Source of the DNA: an uncultured Phascolarctobacterium sp.
GTDB lineage: Bacteria > Bacillota > Negativicutes > Acidaminococcales > Acidaminococcaceae
Reading direction: 5' to 3'
Assembly (NCBI GenBank): GCA_900545535.1
Contig: UQZN01000001.1
Span: forward strand, 1 to 64,000
DNA length: 64,000 bases
In this document: piece by piece, positions 16,014-24,697 of the stretch
Position numbering within the stretch: the first letter of the stretch is position 1
Layout: each line of letters starts with the position of its first letter
Made by a program: the position numbers and the translations under genes
The notes under the pieces: model-generated
Told to the model about the DNA's origin: nothing
Seen by the model: only the letters and a program-made list of their open reading frames with translations
The model's database searches: none

Positions 16014-19000
16014 AACTACAATTTAAACATCAGAAGTTCCAATCCGATGCGGCAAAAGCAGTATGTGATGTGTTTTCCGGCCAGCCTTATCTGACCCCGA
16101 CTTATCTGATTGATAAAGGGAATGAGCAGGGACAGGGTTCTTTGATAGAGTATACAGGCTGGAATAATCAGCGTATCGTGCCGGAATTAAATGATGGCGT
16201 GATACTGGAAAATATCAATAAAATACAAAGAAGTTACCAAATAGAACCATCTAATCAGTTGGAGGGAAGATACAATCTGACTGTAGAGATGGAGACCGGT
16301 GTCGGTAAAACATACACTTACATCAAAACCATGTACGAGCTGAACAAGCGTTATGGCTGGAGTAAATATATTGTGGTCGTACCGAGTGTTGCTATTCGCG
16401 AAGGTGTTTATAAATCCTTTCAGGTGACACAAGAACATTTTGCGGAGGAATACGGTAAGAAGATTCGTTTTTTTATTTATAACTCTGACCGGTTGACAGA
16501 GATCGACCGCTTTGCTTCTGACAGTTCGATAAATGTAATGATCATCAACTCGCAGGCATTTAATGTCAAGGGTAAGGATGCACGTCGTATTTATATGCAG
16601 CTGGACGAGTTTCGCAGCCGCAGGCCGATCGATATTATTGCCAGGACCAATCCAATAGTTATCATTGATGAACCGCAGTCGGTAGAAGGCAAGCAGACGA
16701 AGGAACGCCTGAAAGAATTTAATCCGCTGATGACGCTGCGTTATTCTGCTACTCATAAGAGCGACAGTATCTATAACATGGTTTATCGCCTGGATGCGAT
16801 GGAGGCTTATAACAAGCGTTTGGTCAAAAAAATCGCAGTTAAGGGCATTACCGAAACTGGCAGCACTGCTACAGAGAGTTATGTCTATTTGCAGGGCATC
16901 AATCTTTCCAAGTCTGATCCAACGGCTACGTTAGAGTTTGATTTTAAAGGATCTGCTGGGATCCGTAAAGTCAGTCGTATCGTTGGGATCGGGTATAATT
17001 TATACGATAATTCCGGACAATTAGATGAGTATAAGTTGGGTTTTGTCGTCAAAGCTATTGATGGACGCGATAATTCTGTCGAGTTTTTGAATGGTATCAA
17101 ACTGTATGCAGGTGATGTTATCGGTAAGGTAAGCGAGGATCAACTGCGCCGTATCCAGATCCGCGAAACGATATTATCGCATATCCAGCGCGAACGGCAG
17201 TTGTTTTACAAAGGTATTAAAGTATTATCGTTGTTCTTTATTGACGAAGTCGCCAGGTATAAGCAGTATGATGCAGCCGGGCAGGCTTCCAATGGCATTT
17301 ATGCAGATATTTTTGAGGAAGAATATAACGATGTTATCAACAACTTACAACTTCAGTTTGGCGAAGATGATTACATTAAGTATTTAGAAGCTATCTCTGC
17401 CCATAAAACCCATGCCGGGTATTTCTCGGTAGATAAAAAGGGCAGGCTGATCGACAGTAAGGTGGGGCGCAGGGAAACAATGTCTGATGATATTGATGCC
17501 TATGATTTGATTATGAAAAACAAGGAACTGCTTTTGGATAGAGATCCCAAGAAGTCTCCAGTGCGTTTTATTTTTTCTCACTCTGCTCTGCGTGAAGGCT
17601 GGGATAATCCCAATGTATTCCAGATCTGCACGCTGAAACAGAGCAGCAGTGATGTGCGCAAGCGTCAGGAGGTTGGGCGAGGGCTGCGTTTGTGTGTCAA
17701 TCAGGATGGCGAACGTATGGACAGCAATTTACTGGGGAATGACGTTCATACTGTCAATGTGTTGACTGTTGTTGCCAGCGAAAGCTACGACAGTTTTGCT
17801 AAAGGTCTGCAAAGCGAACTGGCTGAGGTTGTAGCAGACCGTTCCCGTGCAGTTACGGTAGATTTGTTTATGGGGAAAGTCATTCGGGATGCCAACGGTA
17901 ATGAACAGGTTATTGATATGGGTATTGCTCAGGCGATTCATTTCGATATGATAATGAATGGGTATATTGACCGTAAAGGTGCACTGACAGATAAGTATTA
18001 TGCGGATAAGGCCAATAATGAGATCAAGGTTGCCGAGGAGGTACAGGATTCGGCAGCGGATGTGCTTGCTATTGTTGATTCTATCTATGACAGTAAAGCT
18101 ATGCTGCCGGAAAATGCCCGCAGCAATAATGTGGAATTACAGGTCGATCCTGATAAACTGGCTATGCCGGAATTCAAAGCCTTATGGAAGCGGATCAACA
18201 GTAAATCTGTTTACGTTGTGGATTTTGATACTGATGAACTGGTGCGTAATGCGATTACGGCTCTTGATGCGCGATTACGTGTATCAAAGATTTTCTTTAA
18301 AGTGGAAACCGGGCATATGGATAATATCAAAAGCAAAGATGCATTGCTTAGTGGAGATGCTTTTATAAAAGAAGCGTCGGCTTCTTACGGAACGGGGGCT
18401 AAAATTGCCGTCAATCATGGCGTGAAATATGATCTTGTCGGTAAACTTGTAGAGGCGACGGGTCTGACAAGAAAAGCAGTTATTGCAATTTTGACCGGAA
18501 TCCAGAAAGCAGTTTTTGATCAGTTTAAGGATAATCCTGAGGACTTTATTTTAAAAGCGGCTGCCCTCATCAATGATGAAAAAGCAACTGCCATTATTCA
18601 GCATATTACATATAATGTTTTGGATGAGCATTATGATACTGATGTCTTTACCGAGCCGACGATCAAAGGCAGGTTGGGCGTAAATGCAATTAAAGCAACT
18701 AAGCATCTGTACGATCATATTGTATATGATTCTAATAATGAGAGAAAATTTGCAGAGGATTTGGATGTCAGTAATGATGTCGCAGTCTATGTGAAGCTTC
18801 CAGATGGTTTTTATATTTCTACTCCGGTGGGGCGTTATAATCCCGACTGGGCGATTGCATTTTATGAAGGTGCGGTGAAGCATATTTATTTCGTTGCAGA
18901 GACTAAAGGATCAATGTCGTCTATGCAGCTTCGATTGATTGAGGAGTCGAAACTCCATTGTGCAAGAGAACATTTTAAAGCTATCAGCAGTGGAAATGTA

Positions 19001-19054
19001 GTTTATGATGTTGTGGACAGTTACCAGTCGTTGCTGGATAAGGTTATGAAATAA
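16010..19054 (+). CDS. Type III-like restriction endonuclease subunit (Res)
   Basis: A 1014-residue superfamily 2 helicase-nuclease. Walker A lies in METGVGKT (about residues 93-100), the Walker B box is IIDEPQ, motif III is RYSATHK, and a late helicase motif has LREGWDNPN with QEVGRGLRL. The C-terminal nuclease shows the PD-(D/E)xK pattern: Asp946 in NPDW and Glu964-x-Lys966 in AETKGS. In type III systems Res with Mod translocates or slides from an unmethylated site and cuts about 25 bp away. Length and order match the family. The start overlaps the RhuM stop by 4 bp. Confidence 0.9.
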   Translation: MKLQFKHQKFQSDAAKAVCDVFSGQPYLTPTYLIDKGNEQGQGSLIEYTGWNNQRIVPELNDGVILENINKIQRSYQIEPSNQLEGRYNLTVEMETGVGKTYTYIKTMYELNKRYGWSKYIVVVPSVAIREGVYKSFQVTQEHFAEEYGKKIRFFIYNSDRLTEIDRFASDSSINVMIINSQAFNVKGKDARRIYMQLDEFRSRRPIDIIARTNPIVIIDEPQSVEGKQTKERLKEFNPLMTLRYSATHKSDSIYNMVYRLDAMEAYNKRLVKKIAVKGITETGSTATESYVYLQGINLSKSDPTATLEFDFKGSAGIRKVSRIVGIGYNLYDNSGQLDEYKLGFVVKAIDGRDNSVEFLNGIKLYAGDVIGKVSEDQLRRIQIRETILSHIQRERQLFYKGIKVLSLFFIDEVARYKQYDAAGQASNGIYADIFEEEYNDVINNLQLQFGEDDYIKYLEAISAHKTHAGYFSVDKKGRLIDSKVGRRETMSDDIDAYDLIMKNKELLLDRDPKKSPVRFIFSHSALREGWDNPNVFQICTLKQSSSDVRKRQEVGRGLRLCVNQDGERMDSNLLGNDVHTVNVLTVVASESYDSFAKGLQSELAEVVADRSRAVTVDLFMGKVIRDANGNEQVIDMGIAQAIHFDMIMNGYIDRKGALTDKYYADKANNEIKVAEEVQDSAADVLAIVDSIYDSKAMLPENARSNNVELQVDPDKLAMPEFKALWKRINSKSVYVVDFDTDELVRNAITALDARLRVSKIFFKVETGHMDNIKSKDALLSGDAFIKEASASYGTGAKIAVNHGVKYDLVGKLVEATGLTRKAVIAILTGIQKAVFDQFKDNPEDFILKAAALINDEKATAIIQHITYNVLDEHYDTDVFTEPTIKGRLGVNAIKATKHLYDHIVYDSNNERKFAEDLDVSNDVAVYVKLPDGFYISTPVGRYNPDWAIAFYEGAVKHIYFVAETKGSMSSMQLRLIEESKLHCAREHFKAISSGNVVYDVVDSYQSLLDKVMK

Positions 19055-19072
19055 TTTTGGAGGGATATGTAG

Positions 19073-20893
19073 ATGATTGCGCCTACATCAGTAGATACAA
19101 ATTTGAGCCAGTTACTGGAAGAAGTTAGCAACGGTAAAATACAGCTGCCTGAATTTCAGAGAAGCTGGACATGGGATGATAATCGTATTCAGGGCATTAT
19201 TGCCAGTCTTTCACAAGGTTATCCGATGGGGGCTGTTATGCGCCTTCAATATGGAAATCCGGATATAAAATTCAAGTATCGGCCTATAGAAGGCGTAAGT
19301 GGAATAAGCGTTATGCCGGAATATTTGGTGTTGGATGGTCAGCAGCGCTTGACATCTATTTATCAGGCGGTTTTTTCTGATAAATGTGTGAAGACAAAGA
19401 ATGACAAAGACAAAAAGATTGAAAGGTTCTATTACTTGGAAATAGAAAAATGTATGGATGAGAGCGTTGATAGAGCTGATGCTGTTACTGCAGTTCCAGC
19501 AGACAGAAAAATTAAGGGAAACTTTGATAGGAATATCAAGCTTGATTTGTCTGACCGCTATAAAGAATTTGCGAATAAAATGTTCCCGATGAATATTGTT
19601 TACCACAGTAAGCAGCTTACTGATTGGATGATGGGGTATTTTAAATTCTATAACGGGGATAGTGCGGCAACAGATCTATTCATGGAGTTTAAGGCAAAAG
19701 TGATTGACACGATTATCGCTTATAAACTGCCAGTTATAACTATGGACAAATCAACTCCGAGGGATGCTGTTTGTAAAGTTTTTGAAAACGTTAATACTGG
19801 TGGAGTAGCGCTTACTGTTTTTGAGTTGGTAACTGCTGCTTTTGCCACAAGGGAATTTGATCTTCGCAAGGATTGGCTTGCATGTAAACGTGTGATACAA
19901 GGCAGGGATGATACTCTGCGTACAGATTTATTAGATGGTATTGATGAAACTACATTTTTAACGGCAATTACCTTGTATATCAGTTATATAAATAAGAGCA
20001 GTGGAAAAACAGGAGCTGTTTCCTGTAAGAAGAAAGATGTACTGGCGCTGGATTTTGATTCTTATATAGCTAACAGGGAACAGATTCTTGTCGGATTTCA
20101 ACTTGCTAGAGAATTCCTTTTAAAATATCAATTTGTGTTTAGAATGCGTGATCTTCCCTATACGACACAGTTGATTCCACTTGCGGCAATCTGTGCAGCG
20201 CTTGGAAAGTCAAAATGCAATGAGCCCAATACTATAAAAATCCTTTCGCGCTGGTATTGGTGCGGAATTTTAGGTGAGCTATATGGTGGTGCTAACGAAA
20301 CACGGTACGCCAATGATATAGAGGATGTGATTGAAGAAATTTATGGCAGACCAAATGCTTCGAGAACGATAAATTCTGCTTTTTTCTCTTCGACTAGGTT
20401 GCTTACATTGCAGACCAGAAACAGTGCTGCTTATAAAGGTATCATGGCCTTGTTTTATATGCAAAAGTGCCGTGATTTTATGAATAATATTACAATTGAT
20501 ATTGTTAACAGTATGCTACAATCCCCAGATATTCATCATATATTTCCAGAGGCTTACTGTGAAAAAGTGGGCATCAGTCGCCAAAAATATAACTGTATTG
20601 TGAATAAAACTCCTATTTTGCCGGAGACAAATCGTTCGATTGGTGGTAATGCGCCTAGTGTTTATACAAGATCCATATTGAAGAAGGTGGCTGGACTTAC
20701 TGAGTTAGAATTGAAGAGCAGGATTGAATCTCATTTAATAAACTACAAGTCACTTGCAACTGATGATTTTGATACATATTTTATCGACAGAGCCAAGAAA
20801 ATACTGGATCTTATCGAGATGGCTATGAATAAACCAGTATCAGATAGAAATGCTGAGATTACGGTACAACAATTTGGAGCAGCTTTAAAATGA
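19073..20893 (+). CDS. GmrSD-type DUF262/DUF1524 restriction protein
   Basis: A single chain of 606 residues. The N-terminal DUF262 domain has LPEFQRSWTWDD and the DGQQR motif (88-92), which in this family belongs to a ParB-like nucleotidase fold. The C-terminal DUF1524 HNH-like nuclease shows DIHHIFP with His488 and His489, followed by N and TN positions. GmrSD enzymes cut DNA carrying modified, for example glucosylated, bases. It follows res by 18 bp with GGAGGG before the ATG, so it is probably the last gene of the island operon. Relatives of this fold (SspE, BrxU) have other modification dependencies, so substrate choice is open. Confidence 0.85.
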   Translation: MIAPTSVDTNLSQLLEEVSNGKIQLPEFQRSWTWDDNRIQGIIASLSQGYPMGAVMRLQYGNPDIKFKYRPIEGVSGISVMPEYLVLDGQQRLTSIYQAVFSDKCVKTKNDKDKKIERFYYLEIEKCMDESVDRADAVTAVPADRKIKGNFDRNIKLDLSDRYKEFANKMFPMNIVYHSKQLTDWMMGYFKFYNGDSAATDLFMEFKAKVIDTIIAYKLPVITMDKSTPRDAVCKVFENVNTGGVALTVFELVTAAFATREFDLRKDWLACKRVIQGRDDTLRTDLLDGIDETTFLTAITLYISYINKSSGKTGAVSCKKKDVLALDFDSYIANREQILVGFQLAREFLLKYQFVFRMRDLPYTTQLIPLAAICAALGKSKCNEPNTIKILSRWYWCGILGELYGGANETRYANDIEDVIEEIYGRPNASRTINSAFFSSTRLLTLQTRNSAAYKGIMALFYMQKCRDFMNNITIDIVNSMLQSPDIHHIFPEAYCEKVGISRQKYNCIVNKTPILPETNRSIGGNAPSVYTRSILKKVAGLTELELKSRIESHLINYKSLATDDFDTYFIDRAKKILDLIEMAMNKPVSDRNAEITVQQFGAALK

Positions 20894-21527
20894 CGGTACA
20901 ATCTCCGCCACATCGCCGCTAAAATCGCCGCTGTGTCGCCTGTTCATAAAAGAATAAAGTAATAAACAAGAAAAGATACAGGAGAAAAAAATAAACGTTT
21001 TGTATTTACGGTACAGCATCGTGGGTTATTCTATTAACGTACTGCCTACAAAGTAAAATCAGTTTAGAGTTTTAATATAGTATTTATCTCAATACTAACG
21101 TACTAAGCAGAATATAAAACCAGGTATTACCTGCTAACGTACGTAAGCAGTAGTACGCGAAACAAAATTTAAAATTATTTTTACACTGCCCTTGAGATAA
21201 CAGGGGCAGTTTTCTTTTGCCCCGAAGCAGGGAAGTGATTACAAAACCGCTGTTTGAGAAATTATTTGTGTAAGCAGCCTGATTTTGGGGATTTGTACTG
21301 TGTATTTAGTCTGTGAAGGAGAAGATATTGGCGGGTAAGCAGTTACAGGCAGGTGATTTAAAAGAAAATTTGTGTAAGGCTGTATGTTTTTTGGGTGGTT
21401 GCCTGCCCTATATATAGTGAGGGGGTAAAGCGATAGGCTTGTTCTTTGAGCCTGGCGCAGGAGTTTTTTATCATGAGCGTGCAAAAAAGAGCTGTAAATA
21501 CTCGTTTAGAGGTGGGAGGAGATCAGA
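20894..21527. other. Gene-poor junction with repeated TAACGTAC octamers
   Basis: There is no convincing gene in 634 bp. The octamer TAACGTAC occurs at 21035, 21096 and 21135, with GTACG/GTAC echoes nearby, which looks like a small iteron or operator set. A GC-richer duplicated ATCGCCGCT lies just after the DUF262 gene. An intrinsic terminator lies at 21185-21219. A weak TATATAT box near 21408 precedes the DnaD-like gene. The layout fits the edge of an integrated element, but no attachment-site repeat could be established. Confidence 0.4.
21185..21219 (+). terminator. Intrinsic terminator
   Basis: The stem ACTGCCC (21185-21191) with GGGCAGT (21204-21210) is followed by TTTTCTTTT. It most likely ends transcription of the defence island. 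Confidence 0.7.
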
Positions 21528-21959
21528 ATGGAAAATTTATTCAGCGAGGGTTTTATTCAGGTGGGACGCAGGTTGTTTAAAGAGCATTACTGGGAGGAGG
21601 CGACGCCGGAGCAGAAGGTGATTTTGCTGACGCTGCTGAGTCTGGCGGTATATGAGCCGAAGGTTTGGGACGCTTATGGCCGAAAGATCACTTTGCAGCC
21701 AGGGCAGTTTGTCAAAACGCTGCCGAAGCTGCAGCAGGAGTGTGGGCGTGGCATAACGCTGAGCCAGATCAAGACGGCGCTGCACCTGTTTGCAGTGGCC
21801 GGTTGGGTGACGAGCGAGCCTGTCAGCAGGTCGCCGAAAAGCGGTAAGCTGTTTACGGTGGATGCAGCTTTGCGAACAGGACTTTCCCCAAGTGAGCTTG
21901 AACTGCAGCGGCTGCGCCGGGGCTGTGGCGCTGACGGGATGCCGTTTAAAATAAGTTGA
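21528..21959 (+). CDS. Phage-type replication/DnaD N-terminal-like winged-helix protein
   Basis: A 143-residue protein resembling the winged-helix N-terminus of phage DnaD/replisome-organizer proteins: start MENLFSEGFIQVGRRLF, then QPGQFVKTLPKLQQECG and an SQIKTALHLFAVAGWVTSEP recognition-helix region ending in a basic wing. The usual C-terminal DnaD domain is absent, so it may be a truncated initiator or a small regulator. A GGGAGGAG ribosome site precedes the ATG at 21528. Its base composition is GC-rich, unlike the AT-rich island, so it may belong to a different, older insertion. Confidence 0.5.
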   Translation: MENLFSEGFIQVGRRLFKEHYWEEATPEQKVILLTLLSLAVYEPKVWDAYGRKITLQPGQFVKTLPKLQQECGRGITLSQIKTALHLFAVAGWVTSEPVSRSPKSGKLFTVDAALRTGLSPSELELQRLRRGCGADGMPFKIS

Positions 21960-21974
21960 TCTGCCGGCTAAAAT

Positions 21975-22000
21975 AAAAAACTCACTGCCGCAGCAGTGAG
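21975..22000 (-). terminator. Intrinsic terminator of the NifX-like gene
   Basis: Read on the minus strand, CTCACTGC and GCAGTGAG form an 8-bp stem with a 4-base loop followed by TTTTTTATTTT. It lies 89 bp after the stop of the minus-strand gene at 22089. Confidence 0.8.
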
Positions 22001-22088
22001 TAAGGTGATTGGGAAAATTTGTATTTCAAGTAATTTGTGCAGGGCAAGGTGCGTTATACCCTTAGCGCTGATATTACCGCCCTTAATG

Positions 22089-22490
22089 TCAGTGGCTGCT
22101 ATGACTGCCGCAGCCGTGCTCACCGCAGGTATGACCTGCGCCGCCGTGTTCATGTTCGTGGTGGTCGCATTTTACCGTCGGGTCATAGCTCAGCTTATTG
22201 TTGAGTAAAGCCGTTACTGCCGCGTCAGCCTCGCCAGTAACGCCGCCATAAAGCCGGATACCTGCCTGGGTAAGCGCCATTTGCGCGCCGCCGCCGATCC
22301 CGCCGCAGATCAGCGTATCAACGCCGCAGTCCTGTAAAAACTGTGCCAGCGCGCCGTGACCACTGCCGTTGGTACTGACGACTTCTGTTTTGACGATAGC
22401 CTTATTTTCGATGTCGTAAATTTTAAAAAATTCGCTGTGGCCGAAATGCTGAAAGATTTGGCCGTCCTGATAAGTAACTGCAATTTTCAT
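22089..22490 (-). CDS. NifX/NifB-type dinitrogenase iron-molybdenum cofactor-like protein with His/Cys tail
   Basis: A 133-residue protein of the Nitro_FeMo-Co fold: KIAVTYQDGQIFQHFGHSEFFKIYDI at the N-terminus (in two stretches) and CGGIGGGAQMALTQAGIRLYGG are typical. Family members bind Fe-S or Fe-Mo clusters in nitrogenase assembly, but many relatives occur in anaerobes without nitrogenase. The last 25 residues are rich in His, Cys and Glu, suggesting added metal binding. The ATG at 22490 is preferred because AGGGAGCGG precedes it. It is monocistronic here, with no nif, ParA-type Mrp or radical-SAM partner in the window. Confidence 0.85.
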   Translation of the reverse strand: MKIAVTYQDGQIFQHFGHSEFFKIYDIENKAIVKTEVVSTNGSGHGALAQFLQDCGVDTLICGGIGGGAQMALTQAGIRLYGGVTGEADAAVTALLNNKLSYDPTVKCDHHEHEHGGAGHTCGEHGCGSHSSH

Positions 22491-22624
22491 GGTTAGACCG
22501 CTCCCTTGTTGTGATGTATATGGTTTTACGGCATATGCCCTAAACATTGTTTAGCATAGCACTGTTAATGGTAGGTGTCAATAAAAGGGCTGCATCTAAG
22601 TGCTGGCACTGCTGGCAGGCAAAA

Positions 22625-22646
22625 TAAAAAAGCCCGTCGTCAGGGC
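22625..22646 (-). terminator. Intrinsic terminator of the EamA gene pair
   Basis: On the minus strand GCCC-TGACGAC-GGGC is followed by a run of T. It lies about 75 bp past the stop of the minus-strand transporter gene ending at 22720. Confidence 0.6.
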
Positions 22647-22719
22647 AGACGCGAGCGGACAAACAGTTTATTACGGCAGAAGTTCTGATGTTTTGGCGCT
22701 GGATGTGTCAATTAGCATA

Positions 22720-23667
22720 TCAGCGCTGCGCTTGCTGCCTGCGTTGACGACGCATAAAGTACTTGGTCAGGCGGTAAGCCACGGTGCGGTATTGGGTAGT
22801 CAGATAGACGCCGCCGAGGATGAGAATTCCGCCGACAGCCTGCGCTGCGAGAAATTTTTCATCTAAGAACAATACGCCGCAGACGATGCCGACCAGCGGC
22901 ATGATATTCATAAAGACAGCGGCCTGGCTGGGACCGACGATGCCGGTGCCCCGGTTCCAGAAGATCATGGCGAGCAGCCCGCCGGCAAAAATGACGAACA
23001 GATAGGAGCCGAACGCCAGCGGCGAAAGCGTGGCCGGCAGCTCAAAGTGCCCCAGATAAGCGGCTCCGGTAGCCGTCGTTAGCGAGCCGAGCAAGCCCGA
23101 CCAGGCAACGATGGCAAAGGGGGAGACAACGTCGATAATGCGCACGACGATAATAGAATACAGGGCCCAGGCGACCTGGCTGGTAAAGAACAGCACGTCG
23201 CCGATATTGAAAGCAAGGTTTAAAATAACCGCCAGCGACCCGTTGCTGAGCAGGTACAGCGCGCCGCACAGGCTGCTGCAGATCCCCAGCCACTGCAGGC
23301 GATGCAGCCGTTCGTGGATCAGCACAAAGCTGAGCAAGGCCGTGACGATCGGTGTCAGCGTGGCGATAATGGTAAAGTTGGTGACAGTTGAATATTGCAG
23401 GCCGGTAAACTGGGTGACGTTGTTGATGCAGACACCGAGGATGCCAATGGTAAATAACGCCGGCCAGGTCCTGCGGGGCGGCAGCAGCTTTTCGCCGCGC
23501 CAGGCGAGCATAGCAAACAGCGTCAGGGCTACGATAGTGTAGCGAATGCTGACCATGGGGATGGGCTGCATTTCCCTGACGACGAATTTGGCGAACATGG
23601 GTTGGATGCCCCAGATAACGCAGGTGCAGATCAAAAGCACTGAGGCGGTAAGCTTGTTTGTTTGCAT
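22720..23667 (-). CDS. EamA-family (DMT) transporter
   Basis: A 315-residue inner-membrane protein with ten predicted hydrophobic segments in two EamA repeats. The signature CVIWGIQPMFAKFVVREMQPIPMVSIRYT lies in the first repeat (given here only as a landmark), and GTGIVGPSQAAVFMNIMPL and GVLFLDEKF in the second. Members export or import metabolites such as amino acids; the substrate cannot be predicted. The C-terminus is basic. It is a clear tandem paralogue of the next gene, in the same direction and 59 bp downstream of it. Confidence 0.88.
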   Translation of the reverse strand: MQTNKLTASVLLICTCVIWGIQPMFAKFVVREMQPIPMVSIRYTIVALTLFAMLAWRGEKLLPPRRTWPALFTIGILGVCINNVTQFTGLQYSTVTNFTIIATLTPIVTALLSFVLIHERLHRLQWLGICSSLCGALYLLSNGSLAVILNLAFNIGDVLFFTSQVAWALYSIIVVRIIDVVSPFAIVAWSGLLGSLTTATGAAYLGHFELPATLSPLAFGSYLFVIFAGGLLAMIFWNRGTGIVGPSQAAVFMNIMPLVGIVCGVLFLDEKFLAAQAVGGILILGGVYLTTQYRTVAYRLTKYFMRRQRRQQAQR

Positions 23668-23726
23668 AAGTTGCTTGATGACCTTTCGATGTTGCTTACT
23701 GAAAGTAGCGACTGGTAGAACCAGTT

Positions 23727-24677
23727 TTAACTGTTAGTCAGTGATTTTTGCCGGCGGCGTTTGACCAGATATTTGGCCAGCTTATAGGCGACATGATTGT
23801 AGTGGGTCGTCAGATAAACGCCGGCAATGATCAGTATGCCGCCGACAGCTTCGGACGGATAGAATTTTTCGTGCAGAAAGAGGATGCCGCAGATAATACC
23901 GACCAGCGGCATCAGATTCATAAAAACTGCACCCTGGCTGGGGCCGACGATGCGGATACCCTTGTTCCAGCAAATCATGCCGACGATGCTGCCAATAAAG
24001 ATAACGTAGAAATAAGAGCCCCAGGCGAGCAGCGACAGATCGTAGGGCAACGCAAACTGGCCCGTAGCTACGCTGTAAGCGGCCGTAGTGAGCGATCCCA
24101 AAAGACCGGCCCAGGCTACAGCGCTGTAAGCGGAAACGTATTTGCTGACATAGGCGACAAGGATCGTGTAAAGTGCCCAGGCGACCATACTGACGACGAA
24201 AAGGATATCGCCGAAGTTAAAGCTGAGGTTGACGATCGTGGCCAGCGAGCCTTTGCTGATCAGGTAAACGGCGCCGATGATGCTGGTAACGATGCCGAAC
24301 CACTGCACTTTGTGCAGGCGTTCCTGCAGCAGCACCAAACTGAGTAGTGCAGTGACGGCAGGAGTCAGCGAAGCGATGATCGTCAGATTGGCGACGGTAG
24401 AATAACGCAGCCCCGTGAACTGGGAAACATTATTGCCGCCGACGCTGAAGACACCCATCAAAAACAGCGGCAGCCAGGCCTTACGGGGCGGCAGCAATTT
24501 TTCGCCGCTGTAAGCCAGAAAAGCCAGCATCAACACGCCCACGATAAAGTAACGGATACTGACCAGCGGGATCGGATCGAATTCGCGGACGACAAAAGTG
24601 ACAAACATCGGCTGTGCGCCCCAGATAACGCAGGCAGCCAAAACCATCAGTGTTGCTGCAGAAAATTTTTTTGGCAT
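23727..24677 (-). CDS. EamA-family (DMT) transporter, tandem paralogue
   Basis: A 316-residue DMT-superfamily permease nearly colinear with the 22720 protein: the same VIWGAQPMFVTFVVREFDPI start, NNVSQFTGLRYSTVANLTIIASLTP region and GPSQGAVFMNLMPLVGIICGI end. It is the first gene of the pair on the minus strand; GAAGAAGGG precedes its ATG. Duplication followed by divergence suggests either related substrates or assembly as a heteromeric pair, as in small DMT proteins; for ten-helix EamA proteins the former is more likely. Confidence 0.88.
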   Translation of the reverse strand: MPKKFSAATLMVLAACVIWGAQPMFVTFVVREFDPIPLVSIRYFIVGVLMLAFLAYSGEKLLPPRKAWLPLFLMGVFSVGGNNVSQFTGLRYSTVANLTIIASLTPAVTALLSLVLLQERLHKVQWFGIVTSIIGAVYLISKGSLATIVNLSFNFGDILFVVSMVAWALYTILVAYVSKYVSAYSAVAWAGLLGSLTTAAYSVATGQFALPYDLSLLAWGSYFYVIFIGSIVGMICWNKGIRIVGPSQGAVFMNLMPLVGIICGILFLHEKFYPSEAVGGILIIAGVYLTTHYNHVAYKLAKYLVKRRRQKSLTNS

Positions 24678-24697
24678 GGGAAACCCTTCTTCGCTGT

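Noticed and set aside
7408..20893. Assignment of the island as DISARM or BREX.
   Set aside because: DrmA/DrmB, PglZ and BrxC-type proteins are absent. The methylase and nuclease match type III Mod and Res instead.
21474..21581. A 35-codon frame starting ATG at 21474 ahead of the DnaD-like gene.
   Set aside because: It overlaps the DnaD-like gene in another frame and has no clear ribosome site or recognisable product.
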